Shown here: one piece after another, positions 1 through 8,085 of the stretch | Layout of the letters: the number at the start of each line of letters is the position of its first letter | How positions within the stretch are numbered: the stretch's first letter is position 1 | NCBI GenBank assembly: GCA_902786925.1 | Contig: CADAEK010000005.1 | Span: forward strand, 1 to 64,000 | Direction of reading: 5' to 3' | From: an uncultured Bacteroidales bacterium | GTDB taxonomy: Bacteria > Bacteroidota > Bacteroidia > Bacteroidales > Bacteroidaceae | Length of the DNA: 64,000 nt | Made by a program: the position numbers and the translations under genes | The notes under the pieces: model-generated | Database searches by the model: none | The model's input: only the letters and a program-made list of their open reading frames with translations | Told to the model about the DNA's origin: nothing

Positions 1-252
1 TTCTTGGGAACTGTGATTGGTATGGTGCAGGCATTCGATGACATCCAGGCTGCAGGTGACATCTCTCCAACAGTCGTTGCAGGTGGTATGAAGGTGGCCT
101 TGTTGACTACTATCTTCGGTATCGTCGTAGCCCTCATTCTCCAGGTATTCTACAACTATATCCTCGCTGAGATTGAAGGTCTTACTGCCAAGATGGAAGA
201 CTCTACTATTTCTCTCCTTGACATCGTTGCAAAGTACAACAACAAGAAATAA
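1..252 (+). CDS. exbB: ExbB/TolQ/MotA family proton-channel protein, C-terminal part
   Basis: The reading frame is open from the first base, so only the last 83 residues are visible. The segment PTVVAGGMKVALLTTIFG followed by a long hydrophobic helix (VVALILQVFYNYIL) matches the third and fourth membrane helices of ExbB/TolQ. In this family the protein forms a pentameric inner-membrane channel around ExbD and couples proton flow to energising TonB-dependent outer-membrane transport. The polar threonines in ALLTT lie where the family has its conserved helix residues. The next genes are a four-helix membrane protein and two ExbD proteins, which supports ExbB over the flagellar homologue MotA. 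The N-terminal half lies outside the window. Confidence 0.9.
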   Translation, partial: FLGTVIGMVQAFDDIQAAGDISPTVVAGGMKVALLTTIFGIVVALILQVFYNYILAEIEGLTAKMEDSTISLLDIVAKYNNKK

Positions 253-346
253 GCAGACATTTCAGGGAATACAACACTCTCTGATTACTGCCCAACATTT
301 CTTGATTCAGTCAACAACATTAACTAAATAAAAGGAGAAAAATAAA

Positions 347-859
347 ATGGAGAATACACAAGTAATAAGCGCACAGGACAAGGTTGAGAAGTTCTCAAAA
401 ATCACGCTTTGGGCACTCATCGGTGTTTCAATCCTCGTGATGGCTCTCTTCCTTCTTGTTGGCTACGATACTCCTTATGAGGAGAATCCCAAGTTCGTGG
501 ATCCACAGCTGACAGACCTCCTTATCATCTGGACATATGCCCTCATCATTCTGACAGCCATCGCTACTGTAGGTGCAGTTATCTATGGCTTTGTTAGTGG
601 TGGCAACAAGTCTAAGAACGAGGATATCGGCATGGCAAGCAAGGCAGGCCTCATCGCATGGGGCACATGCGTAGCATCAGTAGTGATTGGTCTTATCGTC
701 GGCATCAGCAACAAGAGCGAAGTACTTTTGATTAATGGTAAAGACTGGAACATTCCATCTGATATCATCATGACAGATATGTCTATGATTGCCATTCTTG
801 TATTGACAATCGTGACTGTCATTGCCACTGTCTTCAGCATGGTGACCAACAAGAAGTAA
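347..859 (+). CDS. Four-helix membrane protein of unknown function in the exb operon
   Basis: A 170-residue protein preceded by an AAAAGGAG-like ribosome site about 10 bases before the ATG. Four hydrophobic stretches are visible, near residues 20-42, 60-84, 103-122 and 147-167, with short polar loops. No recognised catalytic motif is present. It sits 94 bases after exbB and 25 bases before exbD on the same strand, so it is probably cotranscribed and may be an accessory subunit of the ExbB-ExbD motor. Function is inferred from position only; the family is not one I can name. Confidence 0.8.
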   Translation: MENTQVISAQDKVEKFSKITLWALIGVSILVMALFLLVGYDTPYEENPKFVDPQLTDLLIIWTYALIILTAIATVGAVIYGFVSGGNKSKNEDIGMASKAGLIAWGTCVASVVIGLIVGISNKSEVLLINGKDWNIPSDIIMTDMSMIAILVLTIVTVIATVFSMVTNKK

Positions 860-884
860 ACAACTTTAACTCCGAGCAAATAAT

Positions 885-1475
885 ATGGGAAAGAAAAGAA
901 AAATGCCAGGCTTGAACACTAGTTCTACAGCCGACATCTCATTCATGTTGCTCATCTTCTTCCTTGTAACAACATCAATGGACACAGACCAGGGTCTTGG
1001 CCGTACACTGCCAAAGCCACCTGAGGATGACCAGTTGAACAACGAAATCAAGGTTAAGGAACGTAACATTCTCAACATCCGTATCAACAAAGACAACTAC
1101 GTGATGATTGGTGACGACTACGCCTCCCTGACTGACGTGAAGGAGAGAGCTAAAGAGTTTATCAAGAACGAGGAAAACAAGCCCAATCTGCCTGAACTCA
1201 AGCCCAAGAAGATTAAAGGTCTTGGCAAGACAATGATGGTGACTGAAAACCACGTCATCTCAGTTCAGACAGACCGCGGCACAGACTACGGAGTTTACTT
1301 CGCCGTTCAAGACGCTCTTGTAGCAGCTTATAACGAGTTGCGCGACGAGTTGGCAAAACAGGAATTTGGTTTCAAATACGAGTTCCTGACAGAAGACCAG
1401 AAGAAAGCCATCCGCGAAGTCTATCCACAGAAGATATCTGAGGCAGAACCAAAGAAATATGGAGGACAAAACTAA
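885..1475 (+). CDS. exbD: ExbD/TolR family biopolymer transport protein (first copy)
   Basis: ExbD-type protein of 196 residues: a short basic N-terminus (GKKRKMPGLNTSS), one membrane helix with the family's conserved aspartate (ADISFMLLIFFLVTTSMD, about residues 18-35), then a periplasmic domain. The helix aspartate is the proton-carrying residue in this family. At 196 residues it is longer than the usual ~140, because of an insertion around residues 85-115 rich in E, K and P. Its stop overlaps the start of the second exbD by one base (TAATG), implying translational coupling. Two different ExbD paralogues in one operon are common in Bacteroidetes. Confidence 0.9.
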   Translation: MGKKRKMPGLNTSSTADISFMLLIFFLVTTSMDTDQGLGRTLPKPPEDDQLNNEIKVKERNILNIRINKDNYVMIGDDYASLTDVKERAKEFIKNEENKPNLPELKPKKIKGLGKTMMVTENHVISVQTDRGTDYGVYFAVQDALVAAYNELRDELAKQEFGFKYEFLTEDQKKAIREVYPQKISEAEPKKYGGQN

Positions 1476-1939
1476 TGAGCAGATTTAACAAAGGTGAGGG
1501 CAGAGAAATGCCCGAGATGAACACCTCATCTCTTCCTGACTTGATCTTCACCATCCTGTTCTTCTTCATGATGGTAACCACCATGCGTGAGGTGACATTG
1601 AAGGTGAAGTTTGAAAAGCCAACAGGTACTCAGCTTGAGAAATTGGCTCGTAAGTCTTGTACTTCATTCATCTACATCGGTCAGCCTACAGATGCTTTGA
1701 AAGGTCAGTTCGGTACAGCTCACCGCATTCAGTTGAACGACAAGTACGCTGAAGCACCCGAAATCTACGACTACGTGATTTCCGACCGTGGTGAACTTCC
1801 CGAAGCAGACAAACCTTTCTACACAATCTCACTGAAAGTGGACCACAAGACCCCTATGGGTATCATCACCGACGTGAAGCAAGTGTTGCGTAAGGCTTAC
1901 GCCCTCAAGATTATGTACTCGGCTAACAAGCAGCAGTAA
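1475..1939 (+). CDS. exbD: ExbD/TolR family biopolymer transport protein (second copy)
   Basis: 154 residues. The N-terminus (EMPEMNTSSLPDLIFTILFF) has the same layout as the first ExbD, with the conserved helix aspartate at about residue 19, followed by the periplasmic domain. The C-terminus (PMGIITDVKQVLRKAYALKI) matches the family's final helix, where the domain dimerises. The start is set by the TAATG overlap with the preceding exbD. A strong intrinsic terminator follows 22 bases after the stop, so this is the last gene of the operon. Confidence 0.9.
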   Translation: MSRFNKGEGREMPEMNTSSLPDLIFTILFFFMMVTTMREVTLKVKFEKPTGTQLEKLARKSCTSFIYIGQPTDALKGQFGTAHRIQLNDKYAEAPEIYDYVISDRGELPEADKPFYTISLKVDHKTPMGIITDVKQVLRKAYALKIMYSANKQQ

Positions 1940-1960
1940 TAACATAATAAATCATACATA

Positions 1961-1997
1961 AAAAAGAGCGACTCATTATTGGGCCGCTCTTTTTTTT
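1961..1997 (+). terminator. Intrinsic terminator of the exb operon
   Basis: Ten-base perfect stem AAAAAGAGCG (1961-1970) paired with CGCTCTTTTT (1985-1994), a 14-base loop, and an uninterrupted T run to 1997. Confidence 0.9.
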
Positions 1998-2046
1998 GTT
2001 TTTTTCCGTCTTATTCTCCTTTCATCGGGAGAAACCGCTAATAAAA

Positions 2047-2170
2047 AGAGAGGAATGAAGATGTACGAGAGGGTGGAAAGAGAATAGGAGAAGGAAGAAA
2101 GAAAGAAAGAAGGAAGGAAGGAAGAAGGAAGATGGAAGGAGAATAGGAGAAGGAAGAAAGGAGGCGGAGA
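2047..2170. repeat. Purine-rich low-complexity tract
   Basis: About 120 bases almost entirely A and G on the + strand (GAAGGAAGAAAGAAAGAAAG-type). A 20-base block beginning GAATAGGAGAAGG occurs twice, 60 bases apart (about 2082 and 2141), showing growth by local duplication. It lies in the 594-base gene-free interval after the exb terminator. Confidence 0.8.
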
Positions 2171-2180
2171 TTTGGAAAGT

Positions 2181-2248
2181 CTGTAGATGGGGAACGCCTG
2201 TAGATAAGGTCTGTCTGTAGATGGGGAACGCCTGTAGATGGGGAATAT
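2181..2248. repeat. 17-bp tandem repeat, four units
   Basis: The core CTGTAGAT recurs at 2181, 2198, 2215 and 2232, an exact 17-base period. Units 1 and 3 are identical (CTGTAGATGGGGAACGC); unit 2 is diverged after the core and unit 4 at its end. No open frame of note covers it. The rest of the interval (2249-2384) shows nothing recognisable. Confidence 0.85.
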
Positions 2249-2384
2249 GTCCATTTTCCTTTGTCGCCTTTAGTTATGCTAAGATCGCAATTCTATTTTA
2301 CCCACTGAGACCTAAAACTCTTTTACAAATTCTCGTAAACTAGTTTTAGAAATGCTGGGACGACCTCATTTTCTGCTGATTTTC

Positions 2385-2415
2385 TTTGTTTGGTGAAGGG
2401 AAAGAACTAACTTTG
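2385..2415 (+). promoter_or_regulatory. Bacteroidetes-type promoter upstream of the 512-residue protein
   Basis: TTTG at 2385-2388, 19 bases, then TAACTTTG at 2408-2415: an exact match to the TTTG/TAnnTTTG promoter. Transcription would begin near 2422, leaving an untranslated leader of about 110 bases before the ATG at 2534. Confidence 0.7.
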
Positions 2416-2533
2416 TCGTGCGCAATGTTAATAAACGCCTTTTCCCCTAAAAAAGTGGTGTGTTAGTTATACATTTCTGGAAAAAGGAGAATAAGCCATA
2501 CACGACAGTCTTGCTAACTAAAAAACTTTATAC

Positions 2534-4072
2534 ATGAAAAAAATTGTATATCTCGCTATCGTTGCGATAATGACTTTGAACCTGACCGACATGAGGGCAG
2601 GAGAAGACCCACATGGGCTCTACCACCTCAAGAGATCAATCTTCCAAGATGGCAAAATCAAATTTCCTGCTTTCCAGCAATACAAGTATGCTGCCGACTC
2701 AGTCGGACTGCTTGTGACGTGGCAAGAGGCGACAGGTTCCAGCCAATGGGGACGGTTGCAAGTTGAGATACGTGAGAATTATCCGCTGAAAAACACTGGC
2801 GAAACGCCTCAAGGCCCTGACGGACACGGCACCCAAATCTTCAACGTCAATGCCAACCAGTTCTACTTCAAATGGTATAACAAACAATGGCCTGGCGTGA
2901 GCAAACTTAACGAGTTCGTTACCGAAGTATATACCAAAGACAACATCAGCCCCACAGTGGCAAAGGCCTTCAGCATGTTCGAAAACAAAATTGACTCGTC
3001 AAGCAACAACAAGTTCACCGGCTGGTGGATCCGAATTGCCTCGGCAGCCAATCCCGACGGTTCGGGACAACGACAACCTGTGCAGACACTCTGGAAAGCA
3101 TACACCTCAGACATGTCTGTAGTAGTCTATATGCTCAACAACGGCAACGTGCTCGGCTGCAACACCGCAACCGGCACCAAATACGAAAACGACACCACCA
3201 TTTACGAGGCAGGACATCCCTGCAACATCCACTGGATCAACAAAGATTGCCACACACTCACCTTCGTGCAGGAAGACAACACCAAACTCACTGAAATATG
3301 GGTGCGCGGAGGACTGCCACAGACTTGGCAAAGCATCTTCAACACCGATGTGCCCCTCTACAAAGATGGCAGCCAATGCATCATCGACGCCGTGAAATCA
3401 GCCATAGAAGGCAACCTGAAACAGGCTGAAGCATCACTCGCCGAGGCTGCTGACGAGAAGGATGTACCCATCAACAACCTCTGTATGGGAATATCCGTCA
3501 TCGCTGAGAATCTTTTCCGAACAGCTGAAAATCTGGGTGACAAACAAAAATACACTGAATGCCACGACTTCTGCGAACGCCAACTGCAGAAGATAAACGA
3601 CTACGCCAATGCTGGACACACACCCGATGCCCAATCCCGCACACACACCCACCTGATAGATATTCTCAAAGCCCTCGCCATCCACCGCACAGGAAAAACC
3701 GAAGAAGGAAAGAAACAACTGGAGGAACGCAAATCAATCATCGATGCCGAAATCAACCGCTTCAAAACCGTGGCAGGGATGGAATCATACATTAGCTCGC
3801 TCCACTACGTACAACTCTGGATGTATAGCCAAGCCTACGACATCTTCGGCTCATTCCAGACTATCCTCATGCTCGACGCCCTGACACTCATGGCACCAAA
3901 CATCACCACAACCTTTAAGCCCATGCTTCTCAACACCTACGCCAATTGCCATCTTCTCGACGGCAAACAAGCAGAAGCTCAAAAACTGTGGCAACAAATC
4001 AAGGAGCTTGATGCCAATTACCTCAAGAACCAGCCAGACAGCAATCCACTAAAGAAGACTTTCGGTGAATAA
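2534..4072 (+). CDS. Secreted protein of unknown function with C-terminal helical repeats
   Basis: 512 residues starting with a clear signal peptide (KKIVYLAIVAIMTLNLTDMRA). The first ~270 residues are rich in W, Y and beta-prone sequence and contain several paired-looking cysteines (C around 210-240). From about residue 285 the chain becomes helical and alanine/leucine rich, with TPR-like A-A-x-A patterns (LKQAEASLAEAADEK; NTYANCHLLDGKQAEAQKLW). This suggests an extracytoplasmic beta-rich domain joined to TPR-like repeats. I do not recognise a family and no catalytic motif stands out. It is monocistronic, with its own consensus promoter. Confidence 0.8.
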   Translation: MKKIVYLAIVAIMTLNLTDMRAGEDPHGLYHLKRSIFQDGKIKFPAFQQYKYAADSVGLLVTWQEATGSSQWGRLQVEIRENYPLKNTGETPQGPDGHGTQIFNVNANQFYFKWYNKQWPGVSKLNEFVTEVYTKDNISPTVAKAFSMFENKIDSSSNNKFTGWWIRIASAANPDGSGQRQPVQTLWKAYTSDMSVVVYMLNNGNVLGCNTATGTKYENDTTIYEAGHPCNIHWINKDCHTLTFVQEDNTKLTEIWVRGGLPQTWQSIFNTDVPLYKDGSQCIIDAVKSAIEGNLKQAEASLAEAADEKDVPINNLCMGISVIAENLFRTAENLGDKQKYTECHDFCERQLQKINDYANAGHTPDAQSRTHTHLIDILKALAIHRTGKTEEGKKQLEERKSIIDAEINRFKTVAGMESYISSLHYVQLWMYSQAYDIFGSFQTILMLDALTLMAPNITTTFKPMLLNTYANCHLLDGKQAEAQKLWQQIKELDANYLKNQPDSNPLKKTFGE

Positions 4073-4140
4073 TTCATGAAGTCAAGAATCAAAGGACCCT
4101 CATCGCCAGTGACATGAAAGACCGAAGATACAGGAAGGCG

Positions 4141-4261
4141 AAAGATTATATTTTATATTGCGCTCGCCTAATCGTAACTTTGGCTGCAACGAAGCTACTC
4201 GCGCTCGACTATAAAAATAAAAGATTATATTTTGTATTGTGCCCGCTTAATCGTAACTTTG
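4141..4261 (+). promoter_or_regulatory. Duplicated promoter block upstream of thyA
   Basis: A 42-base block occurs twice, at 4141-4182 and 4220-4261, with four mismatches. Both copies end in TAACTTTG (4175-4182 and 4254-4261). The downstream copy has a full TTTG (4231-4234) 19 bases before its TAACTTTG; the upstream copy has TTTA (4152-4155) at the same spacing. The downstream promoter predicts a start near 4268, giving an 18-base leader before the thyA ATG, so it rules out the longer reading frame beginning at 4232. Confidence 0.8.
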
Positions 4262-4285
4262 TACAAAAATCAAAAAGTAGGAACA

Positions 4286-5080
4286 ATGAAACAGTATCTT
4301 GACTTGCTCGACCGCATCCTGAAAGAAGGAGTACAAAAAGGAGACCGCACCGGCACTGGCACCATCTCTGTATTTGGCAATCAGATGAGATTCAACTTGC
4401 AGGAGGGATTCCCGCTCCTCACAACAAAAAAACTGCATCTGAAGTCTATCATCTACGAACTCTTGTGGTTCCTGCAGGGCAATACGAATGCCAAGTGGTT
4501 GCAGGAGCGTGGAGTGCGCATTTGGAATGAGTGGGCCGACGAGGATGGTAACCTTGGACACATCTATGGTTACCAATGGCGCTCTTGGCCCGACTACGAT
4601 GGTGGCCATGTGGACCAAATCAGTGAAGTGATTGATCAAATCAAGAACAATCCCAATTCACGCCGGCTGATTGTTTCTGCTTGGAATGTTGCGGACATCA
4701 AAAACATGAACTTGCCCCCATGCCACATCCTCTTCCAGTTCTATGTGGCAGATGGCAAACTGAGCTGTCAGCTCTATCAGAGGAGTGCCGACACATTCTT
4801 GGGTGTTCCTTTCAACATTGCTTCTTATGCGCTGCTGACCATGATGGTAGCTCAGGTGTGCAATCTGCAACCTGGCGACTTCGTGTACACCACAGGCGAC
4901 ACCCACTTGTATCTCGACCACATCGAGCAAGCCAAACTCCAACTCACACGCGATCCTCGTCCACTGCCAAAGATGAAGATTAACCCAGCTGTGAAGAGCA
5001 TCTTTGACTTCCAGTATGAGGACTTTGAACTGACTGACTACGACCCACACCCACACATCAAGGCTACGGTCAGCGTATAA
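4286..5080 (+). CDS. thyA: Thymidylate synthase
   Basis: 264 residues, the same length as Escherichia coli ThyA. It converts dUMP to dTMP using methylene-tetrahydrofolate and yields dihydrofolate. Visible family motifs: the N-terminal phosphate-loop region with GDRTGTGT, the catalytic cysteine in [12 protein letters not shown], the [19 protein letters not shown] segment, and the C-terminal [14 protein letters not shown]. Start chosen at the ATG giving [12 protein letters not shown], because the promoter lies over the earlier in-frame start. Dihydrofolate reductase (folA), which recycles its product, is 2.5 kb downstream on the same strand. Confidence 0.98.
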   Translation: MKQYLDLLDRILKEGVQKGDRTGTGTISVFGNQMRFNLQEGFPLLTTKKLHLKSIIYELLWFLQGNTNAKWLQERGVRIWNEWADEDGNLGHIYGYQWRSWPDYDGGHVDQISEVIDQIKNNPNSRRLIVSAWNVADIKNMNLPPCHILFQFYVADGKLSCQLYQRSADTFLGVPFNIASYALLTMMVAQVCNLQPGDFVYTTGDTHLYLDHIEQAKLQLTRDPRPLPKMKINPAVKSIFDFQYEDFELTDYDPHPHIKATVSV

Positions 5081-5272
5081 CCGCCATACAAAAGGGAGAG
5101 AATACTCTGCTAATGCACAATGAAAGACGATAGCAAGCGTATCGCCTCGGCCTGCAGCCCCTTTGTTCCCGCACAACCCTTGAGGAGGCACTATTACTCC
5201 ATGTGAAGAAACAAGGAGGATGCAGTGGGTTGAACACCATACAGGAACAAGACAATACTATTAGGATAAAAG

Positions 5273-5302
5273 AAGGTGAGCATCCATAAAGATGCTCACC
5301 TT
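5273..5302. terminator. Bidirectional intrinsic terminator between thyA and the lipoprotein gene
   Basis: Perfect 12-base stem AAGGTGAGCATC (5273-5284) with GATGCTCACCTT (5291-5302), loop CATAAA, flanked by A-rich and T-rich ends, so it can serve both convergent genes. The 190 bases between thyA and this hairpin hold nothing else I recognise. Confidence 0.85.
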
Positions 5303-5374
5303 TTACGTTAGAAGTCTCAATAACATGAGAGACACTACTGCCCTCACATCATGAAGCTCCCTCTGTCTTTTTCG

Positions 5375-5755
5375 TCACTTGCTAGCAATTTTCCAAGTCC
5401 CGTTTACCTTCCGCATATAGAACGGCCTTGTTGTGCCATATCCGTCAGCCATAATAGAGACTTCCACATCAGCCTCGTCCCCATTGATGTCTTCCGAGAC
5501 CACTTCAAACTTTCCGTTCTTGATAAGATAGTTGTCTGCATTGTCGCGCTCATACTGTCGCGTCAATTTCTCCACCATATACTCTACCCTATCTTCAGGT
5601 AAATCCATGTAACCAACGGCCTTTTCCACGTCGCCATCCTTGATGGCCTCGAGTGCAGCCACAGCCACATCGCCTGGCGTGTTGCCACCACACGATGAAA
5701 AAGAAAGAGCCATCAGCAGCATTGCTGCTACAGCAAAAAGAATGTTTTTCTTCAT
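5375..5755 (-). CDS. DUF4878-like lipoprotein
   Basis: 126 residues from the ATG giving MKKNILFAVAAML. The signal peptide ends in a lipobox (LSFSSC), so the protein should be lipid-anchored. The mature part (TPGDVAVAALEAIKDGDVEKAVGYM ... GTWKIASK; first stretch about residues 28-52) has the layout of DUF4878 lumazine-binding-like proteins of the NTF2 fold: a helix of the type xxAVxALxAIKDGD and a C-terminal NGTWKI strand. Family role is unknown. An upstream in-frame TTG would add 24 residues in front of the signal peptide, so it was not used. Confidence 0.8.
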   Translation of the reverse strand: MKKNILFAVAAMLLMALSFSSCGGNTPGDVAVAALEAIKDGDVEKAVGYMDLPEDRVEYMVEKLTRQYERDNADNYLIKNGKFEVVSEDINGDEADVEVSIMADGYGTTRPFYMRKVNGTWKIASK

Positions 5756-5823
5756 TTCTATCAATGTTTTAGGGTTAGATGATAAATGTATGTTTAAATG
5801 AGAATGGTAAAAGATTCCTTTTA

Positions 5824-7074
5824 TCAATAATAAGTAATAGTTCTTTTCTGAACCGTGATAGAGGCATCAGTACTGTACACCTTGCGCTCAGTCCAGTTTC
5901 CATGTTTATCGACAACCACGTTCCTATATGTCTCGGTATAGGGCTCGCCAGCATCCATGCCACCTGGTTCAAAACGTCGCTGTAAGATGTAGCCATCAGC
6001 CCCATATCGAGTGGTCTCATTCTCAATGGCGTCATAGACATGGGAGAAGTACTTCACCACACGGCCTTGTGCATCATAGGTATAATCCTCACCATTCCCT
6101 TCCGAATCGACCAAACCCTTTACAATCCGTCCTTTTGCGTCTCGCTTGATGCCCGATGGGAAAATGGCGTTCAACGCTTTGCCATCCATTGTCTTCCAGA
6201 AGCCTTGTGCATCAAATGTGCGAGTGGTGTTGCCCCATTCATTGATCCAAGTGCACGACTTCACAGGGCCGCGCAAATCGAAGATGCCCAATTCGCCGCG
6301 AGCAACAGTTTGGGCTGCAGAAGGCACAGACGTTGAGCCGGGAGTAGGCTTAGGCGTCGGCACAGGAGTGGGAGCGGGAGCCGCCGAGGATGTAACTACG
6401 GGTGCATCCGTCACAGCACGTATCAGGCATCCCTGGAAACGATACCCTGCGTGCAAGCCGCCAGGATTGTCTACAAAGTCCAACTTCACAGCATTATCAC
6501 GATCGAAATTGCCGCTATCATACTGCACCAAATTGCCAGTCCAGTATTCTCCCCTCACCTGGTCTGCCCTCACTGTAGTGTAATCATCTTTCCGATATCC
6601 ACCCGATGGAAGGAAGATGCTGTTGCCGTTGGGTCCAGTCACCAGCATGCCCTTCACACCATTCCGTGTGGTAAGGGTCCATTTACACTTATCCCTCAGT
6701 TCGGTGCACTCCTCTCTTGTCGGCAAACGCCATGTGCCCCGCCAGATGACACGAGCCGCATCAAGTTTCGTACCGCTGATTTGTTTGCCAATCTCCATGA
6801 CACCCGTTGATTTCTGAAACCAGCGATACGTGTCCGGCTTATAAAGCGCCTTGGGCTTGGTTTCTCCCCAAGCGAAATAGTCGCCATACGCTTCAGGGCT
6901 GGTTGCCCCCACATTGAACGGCGCCCAGCGCACCGATAGTCCCAAATCTACCGCATTCTCTTCAGACACAAATGGAAGCAGATCTTCTTTCTTGTTCTTT
7001 TGTGCATAACTCTGAGATGTTGCAGCCAACAGCATGATCGCTGTGAGCATACAGGATAAAATAGAATGTTTCAT
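5824..7074 (-). CDS. Secreted major-paralogous-domain protein with C-terminal YD-like region
   Basis: 416 residues: signal peptide (MKHSILSCMLTAIMLLAATSQSYAQ), then a domain of the Fibrobacter succinogenes major paralogous type at about 40-225 (AVDLGLSVRWAPFNVGATSP, YFAWGET, WRLPTREEC, GSIFLPSGGYR-like). A proline/threonine linker follows (PAPTPVPTPKPTPGS, ~230-250), then a C-terminal region with YD/RHS-like phrases (RTFDAQGFW, YTYDAQGRVVKYF, TRYGADGYIL). It is probably exported and possibly surface-exposed. The role of either domain is unknown. ATG at 7074 preferred over an in-frame TTG six bases earlier. Confidence 0.8.
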   Translation of the reverse strand: MKHSILSCMLTAIMLLAATSQSYAQKNKKEDLLPFVSEENAVDLGLSVRWAPFNVGATSPEAYGDYFAWGETKPKALYKPDTYRWFQKSTGVMEIGKQISGTKLDAARVIWRGTWRLPTREECTELRDKCKWTLTTRNGVKGMLVTGPNGNSIFLPSGGYRKDDYTTVRADQVRGEYWTGNLVQYDSGNFDRDNAVKLDFVDNPGGLHAGYRFQGCLIRAVTDAPVVTSSAAPAPTPVPTPKPTPGSTSVPSAAQTVARGELGIFDLRGPVKSCTWINEWGNTTRTFDAQGFWKTMDGKALNAIFPSGIKRDAKGRIVKGLVDSEGNGEDYTYDAQGRVVKYFSHVYDAIENETTRYGADGYILQRRFEPGGMDAGEPYTETYRNVVVDKHGNWTERKVYSTDASITVQKRTITYY

Positions 7075-7286
7075 TAGCAAAAGATTTTGTTCAACTGATT
7101 GTGCGCAAAGATATAGAGAATGGTATTAAAAAGCATCATATTTCGCCTTTTATTTTAACTATCCCATCACATTTCGCCTCGAAACATCCCACCATTGCCC
7201 TAAAGAAGCGTGAGAAGCCTACAGCAAGCATTTCCCTCATCGCAGCTTCAATCATTCAAAAGACTCCCACCTATACCTATAAAGTC

Positions 7287-7373
7287 GGTCTGAGTCACAC
7301 CGGTATAGGCGGTGTGACTCAGACCGGCACCCTCGGTGTGACTCACACCGAATTCAGAGGTGTAAGTGCAGCC
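7287..7373. repeat. Palindrome array A: 15-bp units at a 24-bp period
   Basis: Units GGTCTGAGTCACACC (7287-7301), GGTGTGACTCAGACC (7311-7325) and GGTGTGACTCACACC (7335-7349), plus a degenerate fourth (7359-7373), each separated by exactly 9 bases. Units 1 and 2 are perfect reverse complements of each other, so they can form a 15-base-pair hairpin with a 9-base loop. The same unit and spacing recur at 38853-38915. Confidence 0.9.
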
Positions 7374-7488
7374 TATTGGGGACTACTCCCACAAGAACGA
7401 AGTAGCACTGGAAGGACGGGACGAAGACCCGTGTCGGCTGGAGAGAAAAAAGTAAGGAAGGAAGACGGGTGATATGAAGAAAATGTCG

Positions 7489-7496
7489 TAAATTTG
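7489..7496 (+). promoter_or_regulatory. TAnnTTTG element upstream of folA
   Basis: TAAATTTG at 7489-7496 matches the Bacteroidetes -7 element. No TTTG is present at the expected -33 distance, so the match is partial. The leader would be about 93 bases. Confidence 0.45.
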
Positions 7497-7596
7497 CAAA
7501 CCCAATATATGGTTTCCACACATGGGAGGAAACAAGAAAAAGCCCAAGGTAAGAATGAACCAGGCCATTGTCGAATTATAAATTGCAAACAAGACC

Positions 7597-8085
7597 ATGA
7601 TTTCCATCATTGTAGCGATAGCCGAGAACCGCGCGATAGGCTCGGAGAACAAACTCATCTATTGGTTGCCCAACGACCTGAAACGCTTCAAGGCACTGAC
7701 CACCGGACACACCATCATCATGGGCCGGCGCACATTCGAGAGTCTGCCCAAGGGCGCACTGCCCAACCGCCGCAACATTGTGCTCTCACGCAAGGGCAAG
7801 GCTGCCGATTTCCCCAATTGTGACCTCTACCCCACACTCGACGATGCGCTGGCTTCGTGCGAGGGCGACGTGTACATCATTGGTGGTGCATCCGTCTATC
7901 AGGAGGCACTCTCCAAGGCAGACCGCCTGTGCCTCACCTACATCTACGACACACCTCAGCAGGCCGACACCTTCTTTCCCGAAATCAACGAGAACGAATG
8001 GGTGGAGACCTTCAGGGAGGAACACGACGTGGACGAGAAACACGCACATCCGTATGCATTCGTCAACTTAGAGAGAAAAGCATGA
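7597..8085 (+). CDS. folA: Dihydrofolate reductase
   Basis: 162 residues, the usual bacterial length. Reduces dihydrofolate to tetrahydrofolate with NADPH. Motifs: N-terminal IIVAIAENRAIGSENKL with the WLPNDLKRFK loop carrying the substrate-binding acidic residue, TIIMGRRTFESLP (NADPH-binding), and VYIIGGASVYQ. It overlaps the following methyltransferase gene by four bases (ATGA), so the two are cotranscribed. Together with thyA upstream it completes the dTMP cycle. Confidence 0.97.
   Translation: MISIIVAIAENRAIGSENKLIYWLPNDLKRFKALTTGHTIIMGRRTFESLPKGALPNRRNIVLSRKGKAADFPNCDLYPTLDDALASCEGDVYIIGGASVYQEALSKADRLCLTYIYDTPQQADTFFPEINENEWVETFREEHDVDEKHAHPYAFVNLERKA

Larger units (their letters stand above)
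7075..7596. other. Divergent intergenic region between the MPD gene and folA
   Basis: 522 bases without a convincing gene. It holds palindrome array A (7287-7373), a purine-rich stretch (about 7430-7485) and the folA promoter hexamer. A 123-codon open frame (7101-7472) runs through the palindromes and has no protein-like features. Confidence 0.7.

Noticed and set aside
4232-4285. Upstream start for thyA adding 18 residues
   Set aside because: The bases contain the promoter -33 and -7 boxes, so they are not transcribed from that promoter, and the extension lacks family similarity.
7287-7373. CRISPR array
   Set aside because: The repeats are 15 bases with 9-base spacers, far too short for a CRISPR array, and no cas genes are in the window. 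The same holds for 20802-20909 and 38853-38915.
7101-7472. 123-codon open frame upstream of folA
   Set aside because: It runs through the palindrome array; the repeated residues reflect the DNA repeat, and no start context or family is evident.
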